Positions 1 to 6,205 of a stretch of 11,697 nt of DNA are shown here, one piece after another. A program made the translations under genes and the position numbers. Each line of letters starts with the position of its first letter. Within the stretch, counting starts at the first letter, position 1. The stretch is from Candidatus Woesearchaeota archaeon. Its GTDB lineage: Archaea > Nanobdellota > Nanobdellia > Woesearchaeales > WJKR01. The notes beneath the pieces are model-generated. The model saw nothing but the letters and a program-made list of their open reading frames with translations, made no database searches and was not told where the DNA came from. Where the stretch lies: contig WJKR01000039.1 in NCBI GenBank assembly GCA_014729015.1, positions 1 through 11,697 of the forward strand, written 5' to 3'.

Positions 1-1149
1 CCCCTCGCACGCACCCTCCTCACGATGGCGGATGACTACCTCGAACGGCAACGGCGACGAGGAAAAAGAGACTACACCGACCAACTCCTCGACACCATAG
101 AGCTCTTCAAGAAAAACAGAGAAGCCGTCCCGCGCTACGAGCACGTCCTCGTCGACGAGTACCAAGACGTCAACGACCAACAGATAACCCTGCTCGAACT
201 CCTCGAACCGGCCAACCTGTTCTGCGTTGGCGACCCCCGGCAGAGCATCTACGGCTGGCGCGGCAGCAAGCTCGACCACATCCTCGCATTCCCCGAACGC
301 CACCCGAAAGCAGCCGTCATCCAGCTCACCAAGAACTACCGATGCGCCCAAGACATCCTCGACCTCTGCAACGACGTCATCAAGAAGACCGGCTATCCCG
401 ACCTCCAAGCGACCACGAAAGAACGAGGTGTCATCACGATCAAGCACCACGCCACGGAAGACGAGCAAGTGAGCGCCGTCACCAAAGCCATCAAGGGCTA
501 CCAAGGAGACAAACGGGACATCTTCGTCCTCGCCAGGACCAACAAGGCGCTGGAGAAGGTGCAGCGAGCGCTGGCAGCGCACGGAATCGACTATCTGCTT
601 AGGACCGACGAGCTCAAACGCACCAGCATTGACCCGAAACAAGACCAGGTCACCCTCGCCACCATCCACGCCATCAAAGGACTAGAAGCAAAGCATGTCC
701 ATGTCATCAACGCGAACACGAACAACTTCCCCTGTAAAGCATCCGACCACCCCGTCATGGACCTCTTCCACCTCCATGACGACTACGACAGCTACGCAGA
801 AGAGCTCCGCGTACTGTACGTCGCCCTCTCACGAGCACGACAAACGCTGCACATCAGCTACACCGGCGCGCCCACCACCTTTCTCCCGGCGACGACAAGC
901 AGACCGGCGCAGCGACAGCTCACCACCAGTGACGACGCCGCGGCGCTCATGCACCTCCGGCGATGGCGCTACCGACAAGCGGAAGAGAAAGGCGTCCCTG
1001 CCTACGTCATCTGCCCGGACAACACCCTCGAAGCCCTCATCACCCAGAAGCCACGAACCCCTGAGGAACTCTCACGAATACCAGGGCTCGGCCCTCACCG
1101 CGTCGCAACGTTCGGCGACGCACTCCTCGAACAGCTCACCCTCCTCTGA
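1..1149 (+). CDS. UvrD/Rep-like SF1 DNA helicase, C-terminal part, with HRDC-like domain (5' end outside window)
   Basis: The reading frame is open from base 1 with no stop, so the gene starts upstream; the first in-window ATG at 25 is unlikely to be the start because Walker A and the other N-terminal motifs are missing. Visible SF1A helicase motifs, in order: motif II VDEYQD (from 151), motif III GDPRQSIYGWRG (from 229), motif IV LTKNYRC (about 325), motif V TIHAIKGLE (about 661) and motif VI YVALSRAR (about 817). The end (about 940-1140) reads as an HRDC-type domain, with TPEELSRIPGLGPHR near the C-terminus, which in this family aids nucleic-acid binding. Such enzymes unwind DNA with ATP during repair or replication. 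Only about ten residues separate the post-motif-IV strand from motif V, so the large 2B insertion of bacterial UvrD is absent. The gene ends 66 bases before the archaellin gene, which has its own promoter, so the two are probably independent. Confidence 0.9.
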   Translation, partial: PLARTLLTMADDYLERQRRRGKRDYTDQLLDTIELFKKNREAVPRYEHVLVDEYQDVNDQQITLLELLEPANLFCVGDPRQSIYGWRGSKLDHILAFPERHPKAAVIQLTKNYRCAQDILDLCNDVIKKTGYPDLQATTKERGVITIKHHATEDEQVSAVTKAIKGYQGDKRDIFVLARTNKALEKVQRALAAHGIDYLLRTDELKRTSIDPKQDQVTLATIHAIKGLEAKHVHVINANTNNFPCKASDHPVMDLFHLHDDYDSYAEELRVLYVALSRARQTLHISYTGAPTTFLPATTSRPAQRQLTTSDDAAALMHLRRWRYRQAEEKGVPAYVICPDNTLEALITQKPRTPEELSRIPGLGPHRVATFGDALLEQLTLL

Positions 1150-1160
1150 GAAAAGCAAAA

Positions 1161-1208
1161 AGTTTTTATAGGAAGACCAGCACAGGACACCTTAAGAATC
1201 AACAGGGG
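1161..1208 (+). promoter_or_regulatory. Archaeal promoter (TATA box) and ribosome binding site for the archaellin-like gene
   Basis: A T-rich TATA-like element TTTTTATA lies at 1163-1170 behind an A-rich stretch (1151-1160) that could act as the BRE. The usual archaeal TATA-to-start distance of about 26-27 nt would put transcription start near 1193, giving a leader of about 23 nt. AGGGG at 1204-1208, seven bases before the GTG at 1216, is a fair Shine-Dalgarno match. Inferred from sequence only. Confidence 0.6.
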
Positions 1209-1215
1209 CGACGCC

Positions 1216-2520
1216 GTGAACAAAGCACAAGCAAGCCTAGGCATGATTATCCTCTTCATCGCAGCCCTCTTCATCGGCGCCATCGCGGCCGGCGTGTACA
1301 TCACGAACACGAACAAGCTCCAAGCGAAGACGAAACAGACCGGCGACGACGTCAGGAAAGAAGCGAGCTCCACCATCTTCGTCATGGACATCTACGGAGA
1401 AGACGGACGGGACGGCACCCTCGAAGAGTTCCGACAAGTCATCAAGCTCCCGCCAGGGTCAGACGCCGTCGACCTCGAAAACCTCATGCTCGCCATCAGC
1501 ACGACCAACGCCACCGCCAGCCTCACCTACAGCGGCGTCGGCAACTCCCTGACCAAAGGAAACGACGGCTACAACACGTTCACGGACGAAGAGGTCGGCG
1601 AGCTCGGCGACTACTTCAACCGTATCGGCTCGGACATCGACAGCAACCCCCCGGTCAACATTGGCATCGACCTCGACCTCGACGGCACCAACGACAATGT
1701 CATGGTGTGTGAGAACGGCGTGACCTGCGATCCAGGAGACGACGGCAGCTACGTCCTCTTCAACCTCTCCGCCGCAGGCCAGATCAAGGTGCAGATTATC
1801 GACCAGTTCGGCGCGCCCATGGACATCGCGGCGAAAAGCAACGAGGTCTACGGCAACTACCTCTCAGCTATCAGCGACGGCACCACGACCTACGGCTACA
1901 TGACCATCACCGGCGACGAAGGAGCCGCACAGCCCTACACCATCTTCGCCGACCAGATGACCGTCTACCAAGTACCTCACACATTGGAAGAAGACCTCGA
2001 CCAGGACGGCGGCGACGAATCACTCGTCATCAACGACACGCACGTCATCCTCCACTACTCCAGCAAAGGGGACATCGCGGACCAGCTCAACGACACGAGA
2101 GGCGTCGCGTATCCGCTCGGCGTCGACCTCTCAGGAGGAGGCACACCCATCGACACGAACATCACCCTGCTCGACAACGACACGAGCGAGGACTACGGCA
2201 CCCTGACTGTCATGGGGACCACGACGAGAGCATCATACATCGACGCCAACGTCACCTTCCACATCACGCCCAAAGACCTCAACCACGGCTACTACGCAGT
2301 GCAATACGTCGAGCAGTCAGAGAAATACCAAGAAGGGGTCTTCAACGACGGCGACATCCTCCGCCTCTACTACGAAGCCGCAGAACCGGTCATCGAGGAC
2401 GAGTTTGTCCGCATCATCCTCACCACGCGCTCAGGCACGCCGACCTACACAGAATTCTACGCCCCGAACATCATCGCGCGGCAATCAGTCGCCGTCTACC
2501 CGACGCGCTTCAGCCGCTAG
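1216..2520 (+). CDS. Archaellin-like (archaeal flagellin / type IV pilin superfamily) structural protein, unusually long
   Basis: The N-terminus has the archaellin layout: a very short basic class III leader (MNKAQAS), then an unbroken hydrophobic helix (LGMIILFIAALFIGAIAAG, residues 8-26) followed by a polar helix. Prepilin peptidase would probably cut before Leu8; the residue before the cut would be Ser instead of the usual Gly. The C-terminus (about 396-430, with RIILTTRSGTPTYTEFYAP) fits the conserved archaellin end. At 434 residues it is about twice the common length. The extra middle part is Asp-rich, with two DxDxDG loops (D152-D156 and D260-D264) resembling EF-hand or dockerin Ca2+ loops, one close cysteine pair (C165, C171) and several N-glycosylation sequons. 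The start is GTG, backed by AGGGG upstream and by the leader it gives. It probably polymerises into a surface filament. No archaellum motor genes are visible, so a pilus role remains possible. It converges on the VWA gene and shares its stop site. Confidence 0.82.
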   Translation: MNKAQASLGMIILFIAALFIGAIAAGVYITNTNKLQAKTKQTGDDVRKEASSTIFVMDIYGEDGRDGTLEEFRQVIKLPPGSDAVDLENLMLAISTTNATASLTYSGVGNSLTKGNDGYNTFTDEEVGELGDYFNRIGSDIDSNPPVNIGIDLDLDGTNDNVMVCENGVTCDPGDDGSYVLFNLSAAGQIKVQIIDQFGAPMDIAAKSNEVYGNYLSAISDGTTTYGYMTITGDEGAAQPYTIFADQMTVYQVPHTLEEDLDQDGGDESLVINDTHVILHYSSKGDIADQLNDTRGVAYPLGVDLSGGGTPIDTNITLLDNDTSEDYGTLTVMGTTTRASYIDANVTFHITPKDLNHGYYAVQYVEQSEKYQEGVFNDGDILRLYYEAAEPVIEDEFVRIILTTRSGTPTYTEFYAPNIIARQSVAVYPTRFSR

Positions 2521-4811
2521 GACGACCGCCGCACCTGCCGGACGCCGAACACCAACAACCCGGCGAGCACGATAATACCGAGCATGATGATGAGCTCCCC
2601 CGTGTTCTCGATAGAGCCGAACGCGACGAACCCGTGCGACGCCGTGACGGACAACCCGCACTCCTCAGGCGGCACGCTCGCCTCCACGACCACGCGGTAA
2701 CGCCCAGGCAACAAGTGCGGCAGCGCCGCCTCAAACGCGCCGTCAGGCCTGCTGACCGCGTGCAACGGCGCCACCTCCTTACCACGGCCGTCCTCCAAAG
2801 TCATGGACACCACCGGGTCGGGAATGCACGATGACGACGAGCTTACCGGCAACCGCAAGCCGGTCCGCGCGCTCATCACGCGCGCGACGACCCTGTTGCG
2901 ACGATGGGAGAAAATAGGGTACTGCTGCACCTCGACGAACACCCCAAGGGACTGGTTCTTCTTCTTCTCCCCGCCGAACATCTCGGTCACGAGCAAGGAC
3001 AACTCCTCGCTGTTTGGGTCATAGGTGTACCCGCCGCAACGTAGTTGTTGCTGGGATCGTGCCGCGAGTGACTTGAGCACGTGCACAGCCGCTCGCTGCT
3101 CCAAGATGCCCGTGCCATACGTAAAGAAGTACAGGCACGTCCCTTCACTGACAAGCAGTTCTGCCTCCTGTTGAACACCAGTATATCCTTGCTCATCATA
3201 TGCCATGCCGTCGGTGAACACCACGGCGATGTCGTTCCCGGCGCTCTCCGAGAACAAGAACCTCGTCTTCCGCAGCGCGGGGATGAGCCTCGTCGTCCCT
3301 TGCGGGGACACCTTGCCCAACGCTGAAGACACCGCGTCCTTGTCCCTGGTCAACGGCACGACGAGGTGCGCTTCGTCCGCGAACGTGACTAGTGCCCGAC
3401 GGTCGCGCAGGCTGAGCAGACGGTTGAGCCGATCCACCGCCCGGGACACTTGTCGGAGGTACGGCCGGATGCTCTCGGACGTGTCCATGAGGATGGCCAC
3501 CCTGCCGGGGCCTCGTTCCCGCGCCAACAATACCTCTTCGCGGAGCGCCAAGTCGAAGTCCTCCAAGCGCTCCTCCAGCAATGCGCAGGCCACGACGCCG
3601 CAACTGCTGCTGGCATTCGTCACCGTGATGTTCCCCATGCTTGCCGTCCCTGTGAACGAGCACGAACCGTTATTGTTCGCGTTGAAGAACGCCTTCGCGC
3701 GCACCGAGTAGTTGCCCGGCGGCAAGACGCCCCGCGACAACCGGTACTGATGGTTCGTCGCGACGAGCGAGAGGTTATACGTTCGGTTGTCCTGGTCGGT
3801 GAAGGTCATGACTGGCTCGAGCTGCGGCACGCACAACGACCGCTCGTCCTGCTCCATACCGGTGAGGAGGAGCGATTCCAGCTTGGCCCACAACCCGATG
3901 GCGTCGAGCCCGCGCACATCGAACGCGGATGCCTCGTGCGTCGGGATGATGGTGATGGCACCGATGGTCGTTATCTCATCCCACGCCTCGGAGAACGCCT
4001 GCGTGATCGTCTGCGTGTTCGTGAAGGCGCGGTACCACCGTTGCACAGCTGAAGCGTCGCTTTCTTCCTTCACCATCTCTTCCAAGATGTTCTCCTCATC
4101 GCCGTCGATGCCGAAGTTGATGGTGAAGATGGAGATGCCCTGTTCGCGCAGGTCGCGCGAAACGTTGATGATGTCTCCGGGCTCATCGGATGGGACGCCG
4201 TCGCTCAGGAAGATGATGCCTTTTCTCGCTCGCCGTTCCTGCTTCCGGAACATGGTGCGCGCCTCTTCCAACGCCGGCAAGTAGTTCGTCCCGCCGCTCG
4301 TCGTGACGGCCATGATGCCCTCGGTCAAGCTCCGCTTGTCATCGGAGAAGTTGTGCGTGATGGCTGACGTCTCGCTGAACGTGATGACCCCGATGCGCTC
4401 GCCCAGTTGCAGGTTGTCCACCAGTCGTTGCGCCGCTCGCTTCGCAGCCAGCAGCTTCTCGCCTTCCATGCTGTTCGAGGCGTCCATGACGAGGATGACG
4501 TCGGTGCCGAGCCCGATGTTGTCGATGACGCTGCTTTGGGCGCCGTCCGTCGCGTCGCGCAACCGCTGCGCGATTTCGTCGCACGTCGGCTCGTCGCACG
4601 TCGCGACGGATTGCTCGATGGCCTTCGCCGAGCAGTTGTACGGGATGCCGACGCATTTCGTGCCGTACCAGAAGGGGCTGCCGAAGCACTCGCAGTGCTT
4701 CGCCGACGCGTCGCTCGACTCCTCGTAGATGGTCTTCGGGAAGGCGATGGTGACGAGCGCGGCGAAGGCTATGGCGATGAGTCCTGTCCAGATGATGGTC
4801 TGCCTGTTCAT
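2517..4811 (-). CDS. Membrane-anchored surface protein with two VWA domains
   Basis: 764 residues. An N-terminal hydrophobic segment (about 7-23) acts as signal peptide or anchor. It is followed by a Cys-rich stretch (C40, C42, C53, C60, C72, C77) that probably forms disulfides outside the cell. VWA domain 1 covers about 103-285, with a complete MIDAS: D110-x-S112-x-S114, T175 and D204 (SDG). A beta-rich region follows. VWA domain 2 covers about 436-600, also with a complete MIDAS: D443-x-S445-x-S447, T506/T507 and D534 (TDG). A membrane-proximal beta region leads to a C-terminal transmembrane helix (about 739-757) and a short basic end, so nearly all the protein is outside. MIDAS sites bind Mg2+ or Mn2+ and usually contact an acidic residue of a partner protein, which suggests adhesion or complex assembly; the partner is unknown. 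Last gene of a three-gene operon, with start codon and Shine-Dalgarno directly after the 55-residue coiled-coil gene. About ten sequons are present. Confidence 0.85.
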   Translation of the reverse strand: MNRQTIIWTGLIAIAFAALVTIAFPKTIYEESSDASAKHCECFGSPFWYGTKCVGIPYNCSAKAIEQSVATCDEPTCDEIAQRLRDATDGAQSSVIDNIGLGTDVILVMDASNSMEGEKLLAAKRAAQRLVDNLQLGERIGVITFSETSAITHNFSDDKRSLTEGIMAVTTSGGTNYLPALEEARTMFRKQERRARKGIIFLSDGVPSDEPGDIINVSRDLREQGISIFTINFGIDGDEENILEEMVKEESDASAVQRWYRAFTNTQTITQAFSEAWDEITTIGAITIIPTHEASAFDVRGLDAIGLWAKLESLLLTGMEQDERSLCVPQLEPVMTFTDQDNRTYNLSLVATNHQYRLSRGVLPPGNYSVRAKAFFNANNNGSCSFTGTASMGNITVTNASSSCGVVACALLEERLEDFDLALREEVLLARERGPGRVAILMDTSESIRPYLRQVSRAVDRLNRLLSLRDRRALVTFADEAHLVVPLTRDKDAVSSALGKVSPQGTTRLIPALRKTRFLFSESAGNDIAVVFTDGMAYDEQGYTGVQQEAELLVSEGTCLYFFTYGTGILEQRAAVHVLKSLAARSQQQLRCGGYTYDPNSEELSLLVTEMFGGEKKKNQSLGVFVEVQQYPIFSHRRNRVVARVMSARTGLRLPVSSSSSCIPDPVVSMTLEDGRGKEVAPLHAVSRPDGAFEAALPHLLPGRYRVVVEASVPPEECGLSVTASHGFVAFGSIENTGELIIMLGIIVLAGLLVFGVRQVRRSS

Positions 4812-4822
4812 CCCCTCCCTCC
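4812..4822 (-). promoter_or_regulatory. Strong Shine-Dalgarno filling the gap before the VWA gene
   Basis: Read on the minus strand, the 11 bases between the coiled-coil gene's TAA and the VWA gene's ATG are GGAGGGAGGGG, two overlapping anti-Shine-Dalgarno matches. This fixes the ATG at 4811 as the start and suggests efficient independent initiation within the operon. Confidence 0.8.
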
Positions 4823-4990
4823 TTATCGTTGCTGCTTCGCTCGTGCGAGCTCGTGCTTGACGTGTTCGAGCAGCTGCTTGAGAAAGGCGACGTTCTGCTG
4901 GAGTTCCTGCACCTCTTTCCTGAGCGTCTCCACCTCTTGGTTGCTCGGATGCCTGGCCGTTCGTGGCGGTTGCGGTTGTTCGATGCTCAT
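4823..4990 (-). CDS. Small 55-residue coiled-coil protein, translationally coupled
   Basis: The family is not recognised. The predicted protein has no signal peptide or membrane segment, so it should be cytoplasmic. After a Pro-rich start (about 1-17), residues 18-52 form a textbook coiled coil: V20, L23, V27, L30, V34, L37, L41, V44 and L48 follow perfect 3-4 heptad spacing. The ATG (4990-4988) overlaps the TGA of the upstream membrane-protein gene as ATGA, and a minus-strand GAGAGGAGG (5008-5000) inside that gene is well placed as its Shine-Dalgarno. The longer open frame that continues upstream (to 5833) is an out-of-frame shadow of the membrane-protein gene. The likely role is to pair with the coiled-coil cytoplasmic tail of the upstream protein; this is inference from coupling and matched heptads. 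Confidence 0.75.
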   Translation of the reverse strand: MSIEQPQPPRTARHPSNQEVETLRKEVQELQQNVAFLKQLLEHVKHELARAKQQR

Positions 4991-6021
4991 CCGTGCAATC
5001 CTCCTCTCAGGTAGTGCTCTGCTTCTTCCACGAGTAGCCGTATCTCCTTGCTCAGCGAGTTGACCTCGTGGTGCGTCCGGGTGATTTCCCTCCTCAAGGA
5101 GTGAAGGTCGTGCGGCGCAGGAGTTATATGTTTTTCCCTTTCGTACAGGTTCGCTTCCCGTTGCCGTCGCTTCTTCCTCGCTTTGCGCGGCGGTATGAGC
5201 CGCGCCGCGCCGCCGATGGCGATGCCGACCGAGGCGGTGGCGGCGATGATCACCCACCACGTCGTTCGTTCCTCGTGCGCCGCTGCTCTCGTGATGGTGA
5301 ACGTGATGACGTCCTCGTCCGTCTCCTTGACCGTGTCGTCGGCGTAATAGGATGCTTTGAGCACGGCGACGTACTTGCCTGGCGGCAGGTCGGTGTTGTC
5401 TTGCCGGAGGGCGAGCGGGAAGATCGCGCCTGGTTGCACGATGACGGGTTGTGGGTAGGTGATGTTCTTGATTATGGTCTGGTTCTTCGTGATCAGGATG
5501 ATGGGGGTGACGAAGAGGATGACGTTTCCGCTGTTCTTCAGGTCGAGCGTGGTCACCATGGTTTGTTGGTCGTCGCCGAACTCTGTCTGGACGTCCTGCA
5601 GTTGGAGTTGCTGGTAGGCGTCTCCTGGTGGCCTGAAGCTGATGGTCATGTGCTGGTCTGATCCTGGGTGTACGTGGATGATGAGGCGGTGGACCTGGGG
5701 CGGGAAGTCCTGGGGAAAGCTGGTCGTGACCTTCACGTTCTTCTGTGTGCCCGGTTGGAGGATGAAGCTCGTCGGTTCCAGCGAGGCGTAGGCGAGCAGG
5801 TAGGACGAGGTGTACGCAGGGGTGAGCTCGCACATGACGGGTTCGAAGCCGTCGTTGTAGAAGGTGATGACGAGCTCTTGCGGCGATGCATAGTCGTCGA
5901 TGAGGACGTGCTCTGGTGTGATGACGAGCGCTCCTGTCGGGCAGAGGCTGAGGAGCATGATGCTGCCGAGCAGGACGAGGAGTCTGCTCACGCGTTTCTT
6001 CTCACCCACCTCTTTTCCCAT
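4987..6021 (-). CDS. Single-pass membrane protein with Ig-like extracellular domains and cytoplasmic coiled-coil tail
   Basis: 344 residues, family not recognised. A signal peptide (hydrophobic core about 13-31) is followed by beta-sandwich material. The first domain (about 33-130, with EHVLIDDYASPQELVITFYN) resembles Ig-like or MSP-type folds; the second (about 138-245) contains the phrases LDLKNSGN and LPPGKYVAVLKASYY, typical of Ig-like surface modules. A transmembrane helix (about 254-272) precedes a very basic stop-transfer stretch (278-288). The tail ends in a heptad coiled coil (L306, L309, I313, T316, V320, L323, I327, L330, A334). First gene of the minus operon. The TATA box centre lies 27 nt before the ATG at 6021, pointing to a leaderless mRNA. 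An alternative GTG start at 5991 (residue 11), behind a GGTGA, would give a shorter and cleaner signal peptide. Role probably structural; topology is confident, function unknown. Confidence 0.8.
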   Translation of the reverse strand: MGKEVGEKKRVSRLLVLLGSIMLLSLCPTGALVITPEHVLIDDYASPQELVITFYNDGFEPVMCELTPAYTSSYLLAYASLEPTSFILQPGTQKNVKVTTSFPQDFPPQVHRLIIHVHPGSDQHMTISFRPPGDAYQQLQLQDVQTEFGDDQQTMVTTLDLKNSGNVILFVTPIILITKNQTIIKNITYPQPVIVQPGAIFPLALRQDNTDLPPGKYVAVLKASYYADDTVKETDEDVITFTITRAAAHEERTTWWVIIAATASVGIAIGGAARLIPPRKARKKRRQREANLYEREKHITPAPHDLHSLRREITRTHHEVNSLSKEIRLLVEEAEHYLRGGLHG

Positions 6022-6044
6022 CTCGTTGCTACACGAAAAACGAC

Positions 6045-6052
6045 TATTTAAA
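6045..6052 (-). promoter_or_regulatory. TATA box of the minus-strand coiled-coil/VWA operon
   Basis: On the minus strand this reads TTTAAATA, an almost ideal archaeal TATA box, preceded by CAAACG as a plausible BRE. Its centre is about 27 nt from the ATG at 6021, so transcription should start at or next to the start codon (leaderless). If the GTG at 5991 is used instead, the leader is about 30 nt. Confidence 0.75.
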
Positions 6053-6119
6053 CGTTTGGGCTTTTTGTAGGGAGAGTTTTTTTTCCTGCTTTTTCCCTGC
6101 CGGCTGCACGACAGAAAGA

Positions 6120-6127
6120 TTTAAATA
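6120..6127 (+). promoter_or_regulatory. Upstream TATA box of the plus-strand surface-protein operon
   Basis: TTTAAATA directly behind GAAAGA, a good BRE plus TATA combination. Predicted transcription start is near 6150, giving a leader of about 55 nt. The element lies inside the palindrome ATTTAAAT, so use on the other strand cannot be excluded. Confidence 0.55.
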
Positions 6128-6147
6128 TGATAAGGCTGGTATGTGGC

Positions 6148-6155
6148 ATATATAA
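6148..6155 (+). promoter_or_regulatory. Downstream TATA box of the plus-strand surface-protein operon
   Basis: ATATATAA about 28 bases after the first TATA box. It would place the transcription start near 6178 and give a leader of about 28 nt that still contains the Shine-Dalgarno. It has a weaker BRE than the upstream box. Either or both may be used. Confidence 0.5.
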
Positions 6156-6191
6156 GTATACTACGAGCGATAATTCCGTAACTACTGGTGT

Positions 6192-6198
6192 GTGAGGT
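6192..6198 (+). promoter_or_regulatory. Shine-Dalgarno deciding the start of the sequon-rich surface protein
   Basis: GTGAGGT lies seven bases before the ATG at 6206 and matches the archaeal GGAGGTGAT consensus. It favours that ATG over the in-frame GTG at 6188, which lies upstream of this site and would add six residues in front of the signal peptide. Confidence 0.7.
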
Positions 6199-6205
6199 TA
6201 AAACC

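Noticed and set aside
227..1171. Out-of-frame open frames inside the helicase gene
   Set aside because: Ser/Thr/Arg-rich shadows; the main frame carries all helicase motifs.
3205..5063. Several plus-strand open frames of 140-220 residues (for example 3450-4052 and 4407-5063)
   Set aside because: All lie antisense to the double-VWA and coiled-coil genes, show low-complexity Arg/Ser/Val-rich composition and lack promoters.
4991..5833. Upstream extension of the 55-residue frame to a 336-residue open frame on the minus strand
   Set aside because: It runs out of frame under the membrane-protein gene, is dominated by Arg, His and Pro, and lacks any start signal; only the last 55 residues, behind a Shine-Dalgarno and ATGA overlap, look like a protein.
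6077..6084. T8 run as a terminator in the divergent region
   Set aside because: No gene reads into it on the plus strand and it lies upstream of the plus promoters; more likely part of the AT-rich control region.
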